Positions 1-7,293 of a DNA stretch of 64,000 bases are shown here, piece by piece. The notes below the pieces were generated by a model that made no database searches, had not been told where the DNA came from, and saw nothing but the letters and a program-made list of their open reading frames with translations. The stretch comes from Halomonas aestuarii (GTDB lineage: Bacteria; Pseudomonadota; Gammaproteobacteria; Pseudomonadales; Halomonadaceae), in contig NZ_CP018139.1 of assembly GCF_001886615.1 (NCBI RefSeq), forward strand, positions 372,001 to 436,000, written 5' to 3'. How positions within the stretch are numbered: position 1 is the stretch's first letter; each line of letters begins with the position of its first letter. The translations under genes and the position numbers were made by a program.

Positions 1-1215
1 GCTGACGAGCGGCACGGCGATCAGGTTGACCAGGGGCGCCGCCGGCGCCAGCCGGTCGAAGGCCAGCAGCACGGCGCCGGCCATCAGCGGCGCCAGCAGC
101 AGCTGGGAGCGGACCAGCGCCCATAGCCAGCCGGCCAGGCCCCGCGGGCGGGGCCTGCCCTGCCAGATCAGGATCAGCAGGGCCACGGCGGCGAACGATA
201 GCCAGAGACCGGGGCGCCAGGCGGAGAGCGGGTCGACCAGCAGCACCACCGCCAGGGCCAGCCACCAGGCCTGCCAGGGCCCGGGCGCGTGTCGCCCGCT
301 TGCCACCCAGAGTCCCACCAAGGTCATGATCATGGCGCGCAGGGCAGGCGGCTCCAGGCCGGCGAGGGTGGCATACCCCACCGCCGAGGCACCGGCGAGC
401 CACCAGGGCCAGACCGCCAGTCGCCATGCCCCGGGCGTGACCAGCCGCGACACCCCCCTGGCCAGCCACAGGGCGAAGGTGGCCACCAGCCCCACGTGCA
501 GCCCGGAGATCACCATCAGGTGGGTGGTGCCGGTCGCATTGAGCAGGTCCCAGTCGGTACGGTCCAGCCGCCCGCTCGCCCCCAGGGTCAGGGCCGCCAG
601 CCATCGCGCGTGGCGCGGCGGCAGCACCTGGGCATCGAGGTGGTCCAGGGCGAGCCGACGCGCCGAGAGGCCGGCGTCGGCGAGCCGCCGTGGTGGCGGG
701 GCGCTACGCACGTAGCCGCTGGCCTGGATGCCCTCCCGCCACAGCCAGCCGCGATAGTCGAAGGCGCCGGGGTTGGCGAAGCCGCCCGGCGGGCGCAGGC
801 GCACCGTCAGCGCCCAGCGCTCCCCGGCCACCAGCTCGGGGGCCTCGAAGAAGGAAAGACGCACCCGGGTCAGGTCGTCACAGGTCGGCAAGCCGACCGC
901 CAGCGCGCGGCAGTCGTCCACCGCCAGGACAAGGCGCGTCAACCGCACGTCCCTGACCACCGAGACCAGGCGCCCCTCGAGGCGCAGGTCCTGGCGGGTC
1001 AGGCCGGGGGCGAGCTCGCCGCCGCGCACCATCAGCAGCTGGGCCGCCAACAGGGCCGCGATGCACAGTGCCATCGCGAGGCGTGCCCGACGCCCGGCCA
1101 GGGCGGCCAGCAGGCCGACCGCCAGGGCCTCGACGGCCCCCGGCACGGCAAGATGGCTCCCCAGCACGCCGGCCAGCACGGCGAGCGCCAGGGGAATGGC
1201 CAGGCCCAGCTGCAT
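1..1215 (-). CDS. comEC: ComEC/Rec2 DNA-uptake channel protein (3' part cut off by window edge)
   Basis: The reading frame is open from an ATG at 1215 to the left edge (405 codons, no stop), so only the N-terminal half is present. ComEC forms the inner-membrane channel through which single-stranded DNA enters during transformation. Seen: a hydrophobic N-terminus, the oligonucleotide-binding-like segment containing NPGAFDYRGWLW (about residues 138-149), the family hallmark TTHLMVISGLHVGL and the following GLEPPALRAMIM of the competence domain, then NLIAVPLVS at the edge. The metallo-beta-lactamase-like C-terminal domain would lie outside. It follows the lol genes on the same strand, with the opposite-strand DUF2062 gene between, as in Pseudomonas. 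Family identity is clear; competence of the organism is not shown. Confidence 0.93.
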   Translation of the reverse strand, partial: MQLGLAIPLALAVLAGVLGSHLAVPGAVEALAVGLLAALAGRRARLAMALCIAALLAAQLLMVRGGELAPGLTRQDLRLEGRLVSVVRDVRLTRLVLAVDDCRALAVGLPTCDDLTRVRLSFFEAPELVAGERWALTVRLRPPGGFANPGAFDYRGWLWREGIQASGYVRSAPPPRRLADAGLSARRLALDHLDAQVLPPRHARWLAALTLGASGRLDRTDWDLLNATGTTHLMVISGLHVGLVATFALWLARGVSRLVTPGAWRLAVWPWWLAGASAVGYATLAGLEPPALRAMIMTLVGLWVASGRHAPGPWQAWWLALAVVLLVDPLSAWRPGLWLSFAAVALLILIWQGRPRPRGLAGWLWALVRSQLLLAPLMAGAVLLAFDRLAPAAPLVNLIAVPLVS

Positions 1216-1346
1216 GGCATCGTCCCTGAACGGCAAGCAAGGTGACCCGCCCGCCCCACCACGGCGTCACGTTGAGGGGCATCATGGCGAGGCACGCGAC
1301 TTGTATGGATAATAGCCCGGGTTTCGAAGCCGCGAGCCCCTCGTCA

Positions 1347-1889
1347 ATGCCGCGCCGACTGCTGCAGCGCTACCTGCCCCACCCCGATGCCCTCAGGCGC
1401 CGGCGCTCCCTGCGCGTCGTCGGCCACCTGATCGGCAACCCCTCGCTGTGGGTGCTGACGCGGCGCAGCGTGGCCACTGCCTTTTCCGTCGGGCTGTTCA
1501 GCGCCCTGCTGCCGATCCCCTTCCAGATGCTGCTGGCCGCCTTCGGCGCCTGGCTGTTCCGCTGCAACCTGCCCCTCTCGATCGGCCTGGTGTGGATCAC
1601 CAATCCGCTGACGATGCCGCTGATCTTCTTCGGCAACTATCGCCTGGGGGCCTGGCTGCTGGACACCCCGGTGCGAGAGGCGCCGGACCGGATCTCCACC
1701 CACTGGATCGCCGAGCAACTGGTGGACATCCTCCCGGCGCTCGCGCTGGGCTCGCTGGTCGCGGCGGTGGTCATCGCCGCCCTGGCCCACCTGACGATCC
1801 GCCTGGTGTGGCGCTGGCAGGTATCACGGAGCTGGAAGGAGCGCACGCGGCGACGCCGTCGCCTTCGACAGGCCGTCCCGAAGGAGTGA
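1347..1889 (+). CDS. DUF2062 family inner-membrane protein
   Basis: A 180-residue protein of unknown function, recognised by the DUF2062 signature: basic N-terminus (MPRRLLQRYLP), FSVGLFSALLPIPFQMLLAA as first membrane segment, a second segment with GLVWITNPLTMPLIFF, a third hydrophobic segment near residues 135-160, and a very basic tail (RTRRRRRLRQ). I chose the ATG at 1347 because homologues I recall begin MPRRL at this point; the frame stays open upstream and an ATG at 1284 preceded by GAGGGG is an alternative. It sits between lolD and comEC but on the opposite strand, a position also seen in Pseudomonas. No enzymatic motif is visible. Confidence 0.85.
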   Translation: MPRRLLQRYLPHPDALRRRRSLRVVGHLIGNPSLWVLTRRSVATAFSVGLFSALLPIPFQMLLAAFGAWLFRCNLPLSIGLVWITNPLTMPLIFFGNYRLGAWLLDTPVREAPDRISTHWIAEQLVDILPALALGSLVAAVVIAALAHLTIRLVWRWQVSRSWKERTRRRRRLRQAVPKE

Positions 1890-1899
1890 CGCGACACGC

Positions 1900-1929
1900 A
1901 AGCGGCCGGCGCCATGGCGCCGGCCGCTT
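1900..1929. terminator. Inverted repeat between convergent DUF2062 gene and lolD
   Basis: A 14-base perfect inverted repeat (AAGCGGCCGGCGCC and its complement) with a two-base gap lies 10 bases after the DUF2062 stop and is followed on the + strand by TTCTTTC-like sequence. Its position between two convergent genes suggests a shared transcription terminator; the U-tract is imperfect. Confidence 0.6.
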
Positions 1930-1953
1930 CTTTCACGGCATGCCCCGTCGGGC

Positions 1954-2691
1954 TCAGTCGTGGGCGGGCTGCTCGACCAGGCGTCCGCCATCGAGCCGGA
2001 GCACGCGGTCCTGGTGGGCGGCCAGGCCCGGATCATGGGTGACGATCACGAAGGCACAGGCCGCGCTTGCCGCCAGCTCGTCCATCAGCGACAGGATGCT
2101 TGCCGCGGTGGTCTGGTCCAGGTTCCCGGTGGGCTCGTCCATCAGCATCAGGCTGGGGTCGGTGACCAGCGCCCGGGCGATGGCCACGCGCTGGCGCTCG
2201 CCCCCGGAGAGCTCGCCAGGCTTGTGGTCGGCCCGCTCGGCCATGCCGACGCGCTCCAGGATCTCCCGGGCGCGATCCTCGGCCTGGCGCTTGCGCAGGC
2301 CCCGGACGATCAGCGGCAGGGCCGCGTTCTCCAGGGCGGTGAACTCCGCCAGCAGGTGGTGGAACTGGTAGACGAAGCCGATATGGCGGTTGCGAAAGCG
2401 CCCCAGGTCGGTGTCATTGAGCGACAGCAGGGATTCACCGGCGATGGTCACCTCGCCGCGGCTGGGTCGGTCCAGCCCGCCCAGCAGGTTCAGCAGCGTG
2501 GTCTTGCCGGAGCCGGAGCTGCCGACCACGGCGACCCGCTCGCCGGCCCGCACCCGCATCTCCAGCCCGTCCAGCACGGTGAGGTCCCTCGGGCCCTCGC
2601 GATAGACGCGCGTCAGATCCGTGCACTCGAGCATCATCCGCTCCGCTCGAGGGATCGCGTCGTGTCGTGGCGTCATGGCCGTCTCACTCAT
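1954..2691 (-). CDS. lolD: LolD, ATPase of the lipoprotein-releasing ABC transporter
   Basis: A 245-residue cytoplasmic ATPase that powers release of outer-membrane lipoproteins from the inner membrane to the carrier LolA. Seen: Walker A GSSGSGKTT (about 57-65), Q-loop region FVYQFHHLLAEFTALEN, the signature LSGGERQRVAIARAL, Walker B LMLMDEPTGNLD and switch His in VIVTHD. The FHHLLAEFTALENAALP segment is typical of LolD rather than MacB or FtsE. The ATG overlaps the permease stop by eight bases (ATGAGTGA), so translation is probably coupled; a start at the Met-Met around residue 19 is a less likely alternative. The family's usual length is about 225-235. Confidence 0.95.
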   Translation of the reverse strand: MSETAMTPRHDAIPRAERMMLECTDLTRVYREGPRDLTVLDGLEMRVRAGERVAVVGSSGSGKTTLLNLLGGLDRPSRGEVTIAGESLLSLNDTDLGRFRNRHIGFVYQFHHLLAEFTALENAALPLIVRGLRKRQAEDRAREILERVGMAERADHKPGELSGGERQRVAIARALVTDPSLMLMDEPTGNLDQTTAASILSLMDELAASAACAFVIVTHDPGLAAHQDRVLRLDGGRLVEQPAHD

Positions 2692-3925
2692 AGCGCAGTA
2701 CCTCGGCAGGCTGGACCCGCGCGGCCCGCCAGGCCGGATACAGGGTCGACAGGAAGGTCAGGACGAAGGCCGCGGTCACGATGTTGCGCACATCCGACCA
2801 GATCAGCTGCGACGGCAGCTCGCTGATGAAGTAGACCCCGGCATCGAGGAAGTGGATGCCGAAGGTGCTCTCCACCCAGCCGATCAGGTCGGACACGGTC
2901 AAGGCCAGCAGCACGCCCAGCGAGACCCCGATCAGGATGCCGATCACCCCGATCGCCAGCCCCTGGACGATGAAGATGCCCATGATCGAGCGCGGGGTGG
3001 CACCGATGGTGCGCAGGATGGCGATGTCGGCCCGCTTGTCGGTGACCACCATCACCAGGGTGGAGACGATGTTGAAGGCCGCCACCGCGATGATGACCGT
3101 CAGCAGCAGCGCGATCATGCGCTTCTCCATCTGGATCGCCTGGAAGAGGTTGCCGTGGGAGTAGGTCCAGTCGAGCCCCCGGTACCCGGGGCCGAGCTCG
3201 TTGATGATCGCCTGGGTCTCGCTGCCGGCGGCGAACAGGTCATCGAGTTCGAGGCGCAGCCCCCCCACGGCGTCACCCAGGCGGGCGAGGGTCTGCATGT
3301 CCTCGATGTGGGCATAGGCCAGGGAGGCGTCGAGGTCCGCGCCGACGCTGAAGATGCCGCTCACCGTGAAGCGCTTGAGGCGCGGGAATACGCCAGCCGG
3401 GGTGATCGAGGCCTCGGGCACGAGCAGCGTGACGCGATCCCCCACGCCGACGCCCAGGCGGCGGGCGAGAATCGACCCCAGCACGACGTGCCACTCGCCC
3501 GGCTTCAGGTCATCGAGACGCCCCTGACGCATGTTCTCGTCGACGATCGAGACGCGGCTCTCCCACTCGGGGTCGATGCCGTTGACCATGGCCCCCTCGT
3601 TGCGCCCGCCCACCGAGAACATGCCCTGCTGCTCCACGTAGGGCGCGGCGCCGATCACCCGCTCGCGCTCCATGAGGCGCTCCGCCAGGGGACGCCAGTC
3701 GGTCAGCCCCCCGGGCGACTCGATCTTGGTGTGGGGCACCATGCCCAGCACCCGGGTGCGCAGCTCATGGTCGAAGCCGTTCATCACGGAAAGCACCAGG
3801 ATGAGCACCGCGACCCCCAGCATGAGGCCCAGCATGGAGGTGAGGGAGATGAAGGAGATGAAGTGGTTGCGTCGCTTGGCGCGCACGTAGCGCAGCCCGA
3901 TCAGGAAGGGTAGACGGTCGAACAT
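2684..3925 (-). CDS. lolC: LolC/LolE-family permease of the lipoprotein-releasing ABC transporter
   Basis: A 413-residue integral-membrane partner of LolD. Seen: N-terminal FLIGLRYVRAKRRNHFISF followed by the first transmembrane helix (LTSMLGLMLGVAVLILVLSV), the conserved MNGFDHELRTRVLGMVPH, a periplasmic domain of about 200 residues, then three C-terminal helices with FtsX-like sequence (VTDKRADIAILRTIGA; GLAIGVIGILIGVSLGVLLAL) ending AARVQPAEVLRYE. The start at 3925 is supported by AAGGAAT seven bases upstream. In Pseudomonas a second permease follows lolD; here lolD is followed by the DUF2062 gene, so this may be the only permease, working as a homodimer (LolF-like). LolC versus LolE cannot be settled by eye. 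Confidence 0.93.
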   Translation of the reverse strand: MFDRLPFLIGLRYVRAKRRNHFISFISLTSMLGLMLGVAVLILVLSVMNGFDHELRTRVLGMVPHTKIESPGGLTDWRPLAERLMERERVIGAAPYVEQQGMFSVGGRNEGAMVNGIDPEWESRVSIVDENMRQGRLDDLKPGEWHVVLGSILARRLGVGVGDRVTLLVPEASITPAGVFPRLKRFTVSGIFSVGADLDASLAYAHIEDMQTLARLGDAVGGLRLELDDLFAAGSETQAIINELGPGYRGLDWTYSHGNLFQAIQMEKRMIALLLTVIIAVAAFNIVSTLVMVVTDKRADIAILRTIGATPRSIMGIFIVQGLAIGVIGILIGVSLGVLLALTVSDLIGWVESTFGIHFLDAGVYFISELPSQLIWSDVRNIVTAAFVLTFLSTLYPAWRAARVQPAEVLRYE

Positions 3926-4008
3926 GGGCACATTCCTTGTCGGCGGGCGCCCATGGTACGGTTTTTTGGCCCCTGCTGCATCGCCGGCAGCGCCCGCTTG
4001 CGCGATCA

Positions 4009-4037
4009 TTGCATCATTGCCGATGGCGGCCTACATT
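4009..4037 (+). promoter_or_regulatory. Candidate sigma-70 promoter for aguAB
   Basis: TTGCAT (4009-4014), a 17-base spacer and TACATT (4032-4037) lie 43 bases before the aguA ATG, in the 154-base gap divergent from the lol permease. Matches to consensus are moderate. Confidence 0.35.
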
Positions 4038-4079
4038 GCGCCGGCACGACCCGAGACGACCTGCACGAGACCCGCACCC

Positions 4080-5150
4080 ATGGCCCATCGCCTGCTCCCC
4101 GAATGGCATCCCCAGGATGCCGTGCAACTCACCTGGCCCGGCCCCGACAGCGACTGGGCGCCCCTGCTCGAACGCATCGAGGGCACCCTCGAGGCCATGG
4201 TGGTGGCCATCGCCCGCTACCAGGCCGTGCTGATCGCCGTGCCGGACGCAGCCACCCGAAGCCATCTGGCCCACCGCTTTGCATGCCTGGGCGTCGATCC
4301 CGACCGCCTGCGACTGATGGTCGCCCCCGCCGACGACACCTGGGCCCGCGACCATGGCCCGATCGCCGTGACCCGCGACGGCGAGCCGGTGCTGCTCGAC
4401 TACGTCTTCACCGGCTGGGGCGGCAAGTACGAAGCCGCCCGGGACAACACCCTGACCCGCCGCCTGGCAGAGGCCGGCGCCTTCGCCTGCCCGGTGTCCT
4501 CGAGTGACCTGGTGCTGGAGGGCGGGGCCATCGAAACGGACGGCGAGGGTACCCTGCTGACCACCGAGGCCTGCCTGCTCAACCCCAACCGCAATCCCGG
4601 CCTCGACCGGGCGGCCCTGGAGGCGCGCCTGAAGGAGGAGCTCGGGGTCACGCGGGTGCTGTGGCTGAGCAGCGGCCATCTGGAAGGCGACGACACGGAC
4701 AGCCACGTCGACACCCTGGTCCGCTTCTGCGACCCGGCCACGCTGGCCTATGTGCGCTGCGACGACCCGAGCGACCCCCACTACCCGGCGCTCAAAGCCC
4801 TCGAGGACGAGCTCAGGACCCTGCGCCGGCCCGATGGCGAGGCCTATCGGCTGATCCCCCTGCCCTGGCCGCAGGCCTGCCACGACCCGGTGGACGGTCA
4901 CCGCCTGCCCGCCACCTACGCCAACTTCCTGATCATCAACGGCGCCGTGCTGGTGCCGGCCTACGGCGACAGTGCCGACACCCGGGCGCTCCTCGCCGTG
5001 GCCGAGGCCTTCCCGGACCGCGACATCATCCCCATCGACTGCCTGAGCGTGATCCGCCAGCATGGCAGCCTGCACTGCCTGACCATGCAGCTGCCCCGGG
5101 GCAGCCTGGCCGACGCCCCCGGGCCAACATCCACGAGGAGAGCCCCATGA
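4080..5150 (+). CDS. aguA: Agmatine deiminase (agmatine iminohydrolase)
   Basis: A 356-residue guanidine-modifying enzyme that converts agmatine to N-carbamoylputrescine and ammonia, the first step of the ADC-type putrescine pathway. Seen: substrate-binding DDTWARDHGP (85-94), LEGGAIETDGEGTLLTTE, the catalytic GH-x-DDTDSHVD segment (199-211) and the nucleophile Cys333 in GSLHCLTMQLPRG near the C-terminus. The frame is open upstream to 3924, but I chose ATG 4080 because MAHRLLPEWHPQDAVQLTWPG matches the family N-terminus; the Shine-Dalgarno is weak. Its stop overlaps the aguB start (ATGA), so the two are translated as one operon. Arginine decarboxylase, which would supply agmatine, is not in the window. 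Confidence 0.95.
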   Translation: MAHRLLPEWHPQDAVQLTWPGPDSDWAPLLERIEGTLEAMVVAIARYQAVLIAVPDAATRSHLAHRFACLGVDPDRLRLMVAPADDTWARDHGPIAVTRDGEPVLLDYVFTGWGGKYEAARDNTLTRRLAEAGAFACPVSSSDLVLEGGAIETDGEGTLLTTEACLLNPNRNPGLDRAALEARLKEELGVTRVLWLSSGHLEGDDTDSHVDTLVRFCDPATLAYVRCDDPSDPHYPALKALEDELRTLRRPDGEAYRLIPLPWPQACHDPVDGHRLPATYANFLIINGAVLVPAYGDSADTRALLAVAEAFPDRDIIPIDCLSVIRQHGSLHCLTMQLPRGSLADAPGPTSTRRAP

Positions 5151-6049
5151 CCCGCACCCTGAAGGTGGGCCTGGTCCAGCAGCCCGCCTGGCCCGACAAG
5201 CCCCGGAGCCTGACCGAGAGCGAGGCCGGCATCCGCGAGCTGGCAGGCGCCGGTGCCCAGCTGGTGATGCTCGAGGAGCTTCACGCCACGCACTATTTCT
5301 GCCAGACCGAGGACACCGACCTCTTCGACCTGGCCGAACCCCTCGACGGGCCCACCGGCACCCGGCTGGCGGCCCTGGCCAGGGAGCTCGACATCGTGCT
5401 GGTGGGGTCGCTGTTCGAGCGCCGCGCCCCCGGCCTCTATCACAACACCGCCGTGGTGTATGACCGGGAGCGGGGCCGGGTCGGCCACTACCGCAAGATG
5501 CATATCCCCGACGATCCCGGCTTCTACGAGAAGTTCTACTTCACGCCGGGTGACCAGGATGACGCCCGCGGCCAGGGCTTCACGCCCATCGACACCTCGG
5601 TGGGCCGACTCGGGGTGCTGGTCTGCTGGGACCAGTGGTACCCGGAGGCCGCCCGGCTGATGGCCCTGGCCGGGGCGGAGCTGCTGCTCTACCCCACCGC
5701 CATCGGCTGGCACCCGCCGGATGACACCCCAGAGAAGCAGCGCCAGAAGGATGCCTGGACCCTGATCCAGCGCAGCCACGGGGTGGCGAACGGCCTGCCG
5801 GTGATCGTCGCCAACCGGGTCGGCCACGAACCGGATCCCTCCAGGGCGACGCCGGGCATCGACTTCTGGGGCGGCAGCTTCATCTGCGGCCCCCAGGGGG
5901 AGCTCCTCGCCCATGCCGGGGAGGAGCCCGAACGGATGCTGGTGACCCTGGACATGGCCCGCAGCGAAGAAGTACGACGCATCTGGCCCTACCTTCGTGA
6001 CCGCCGTATCGACGCCTATGGCGACCTGACACGGCGCTATCGGGACTAG
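5147..6049 (+). CDS. aguB: N-carbamoylputrescine amidase
   Basis: A 300-residue nitrilase-superfamily amidase that hydrolyses N-carbamoylputrescine to putrescine, CO2 and ammonia, completing the route begun by AguA. The catalytic triad is visible: Glu44 in LEELHATHYFCQ, Lys117 in YRKMHIPDDPGFYEKFYFTPGD, and Cys160 in LGVLVCWDQWYPEAAR. HATHYFCQ and KFYFTPGD are characteristic of AguB rather than other nitrilases. It starts inside the aguA stop codon. The stop is followed after one base by the octamer repeat array, so the coding region is not affected by changes in repeat number. Putrescine is relevant to growth and stress in halophiles, but that link is inference. Confidence 0.95.
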   Translation: MTRTLKVGLVQQPAWPDKPRSLTESEAGIRELAGAGAQLVMLEELHATHYFCQTEDTDLFDLAEPLDGPTGTRLAALARELDIVLVGSLFERRAPGLYHNTAVVYDRERGRVGHYRKMHIPDDPGFYEKFYFTPGDQDDARGQGFTPIDTSVGRLGVLVCWDQWYPEAARLMALAGAELLLYPTAIGWHPPDDTPEKQRQKDAWTLIQRSHGVANGLPVIVANRVGHEPDPSRATPGIDFWGGSFICGPQGELLAHAGEEPERMLVTLDMARSEEVRRIWPYLRDRRIDAYGDLTRRYRD

Positions 6050-6050
6050 G

Positions 6051-6178
6051 CGGCCAAGCGGCCAAGCGGCCAAGCGGCCAAGCGGCCAAGCGGCCAAGCG
6101 GCCAAGCGGCCAAGCGGCCAAGCGGCCAAGCGGCCAAGCGGCCAAGCGGCCAAGCGGCCAAGCGGCCAAGCGGCCAAG
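6051..6178. repeat. Sixteen perfect tandem copies of the octamer CGGCCAAG
   Basis: Exactly 128 bases of uninterrupted CGGCCAAG units begin one base after the aguB stop codon and end before a degenerate partial copy (CAAGCG). Every unit carries the palindrome GGCC, so in RNA neighbouring units can pair as GGCC-AAGC-GGCC (four-base stem, four-base loop), giving up to eight small hairpins in a row. Perfect identity between units suggests recent expansion by slipped-strand mispairing and therefore probable copy-number variation between strains. Because eight is not a multiple of three, all frames through it are open and encode a repeating eight-residue peptide (AWPLGRLA on the minus strand); I do not regard this as a gene. 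Confidence 0.97.
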
Positions 6179-6203
6179 CAAGCGTAGGATTCCCCCAGCA
6201 ATG

Positions 6204-6237
6204 GCAAAACCCCGGAGGGCGACCTCCGGGGTTTTGC
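6204..6237. terminator. Strong bidirectional intrinsic terminator between aguB and the Nudix gene
   Basis: GCAAAACCCCGGAGG and its exact complement form a 15-base stem with loop GCGA; the stem ends in AAAA/TTTT, giving a T-run on both strands. It ends 24 bases before the stop of the convergent Nudix gene. Confidence 0.9.
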
Positions 6238-6261
6238 TTGGCGATTGTTGCTCGGCGCTGA

Positions 6262-7218
6262 TTACTTCCAGAAGTCGCGGATCGAGGCGATCCCCTGGGC
6301 GCCCACGGCCCGGGCATGGTGGGCATCGAAGCGCGTCATGCCGCCCAGCGCGAAGACCGGCATGCCGGCGTGTTCCACCAGCTGCTGGAAGTCGTGCCAG
6401 CCGATCGGGGCGACGTCTGGATGGGACGGGGTGGTCCGCAGCGGCGACAGGGTCACGAAGTCGCAGCCGATGCGCCGCGCCTGGGCCAGCTGACGACGAT
6501 CATGGGTGGAGGCCGAGAGCCACTTCCCCTCGGCCAGCGGCCGACGCTCCAGGCTCATCAGCCGGTCGCTGGTCAGGTGGATGCCGTCGGCGTCCACGGC
6601 CTCCAGCAGCGAGGGCTCGCCGTTGAGCACCAGCCGGGCATCCCGCTCGCGGCATATCGCGAGGGCCCGCTCGGCACGCTGCAGGAGCGCCGCCTCGTCC
6701 AGGGACTTGGCGCGCAGCTGCACCAGGCGCACGCCATCCTCGTCGAGGGCACGCGTCAGCCGCTCGAGGAACCGCGACTCGTCGGCTTCCTCACCGGTGA
6801 TGAGGAACTCGGTGGGTAGCATCACCGCCCGCAGGATCGGCAGGTTGGCCGCCGGAAAGGGATAGTTCACCAGCTCGTTCATGGGAACCCAGCGCACGGC
6901 CTGCCCCTCCCGACCGAACGGCTCACCGGCGAAATCATGCACCTGCCACACGTCCAGCAGGATGTGCTTGTCGGAATATTCATGGTGGATGCGGATCAGC
7001 GGCTGTGCCCGCCGGATCTCGACGCCGAGTTCCTCGTGGAGCTCGCGCTTGAGCGCCTCCAGGCCGGTCTCGTAGGGCGCCAGCTTGCCGCCGGGAAACT
7101 CCCAGAGGCCTCCATGATCGACGTTGGAGGGACGACGGGCGAGGAGCACCTCGCGGCCGTCGGCACTGATGATGGCGGCCGCCGCCACGTGCACCCTTCT
7201 CTTCACCATTGCGTTCAT
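6262..7218 (-). CDS. Nudix hydrolase (MutT-like) fused to a thiamine-phosphate-synthase-like domain
   Basis: A 318-residue two-domain protein. The N-terminal half is a MutT-type Nudix domain with a complete Nudix box (Gly44, Glu50, Arg58-Glu59, Glu62-Glu63, Gly65), expected to hydrolyse oxidised nucleotides such as 8-oxo-dGTP. The C-terminal half (about 145-318) is a ThiE-like TIM barrel: RLVQLRAKSLDE, ARLVLNGEP, ADGIHLTSDRL, GCDFVTLSPLRTTPSHP and PVFALGGMT. In ThiE the ADGIHL strand continues into an H-x-GQ motif and the preceding strand carries N-D; here these read HLTS and NGE, so thiamine synthase activity is doubtful. This fusion is known next to secA-argJ in Pseudomonas. SD TAGGAG five bases before ATG 7218 supports the start. 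It is last in the secA-argJ-Nudix run. Confidence 0.92.
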   Translation of the reverse strand: MNAMVKRRVHVAAAAIISADGREVLLARRPSNVDHGGLWEFPGGKLAPYETGLEALKRELHEELGVEIRRAQPLIRIHHEYSDKHILLDVWQVHDFAGEPFGREGQAVRWVPMNELVNYPFPAANLPILRAVMLPTEFLITGEEADESRFLERLTRALDEDGVRLVQLRAKSLDEAALLQRAERALAICRERDARLVLNGEPSLLEAVDADGIHLTSDRLMSLERRPLAEGKWLSASTHDRRQLAQARRIGCDFVTLSPLRTTPSHPDVAPIGWHDFQQLVEHAGMPVFALGGMTRFDAHHARAVGAQGIASIRDFWK

Positions 7219-7293
7219 TGGCTCCTACCCGATGATCCACGCGACCGAGTCGCCGCGTGGGGTGTCTGTCTGTCCACCGACCGACGCCGCCGG

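Noticed and set aside
6051..6178. CRISPR array
   Set aside because: The units are eight bases long and contiguous, with no spacers, so it is a simple tandem repeat.
4961..6181. A 406-codon minus-strand frame whose start encodes repeated AWPLGRLA peptides
   Set aside because: The repeats come from reading the octamer array. The rest is antisense to aguB, and no SD or family similarity is seen.
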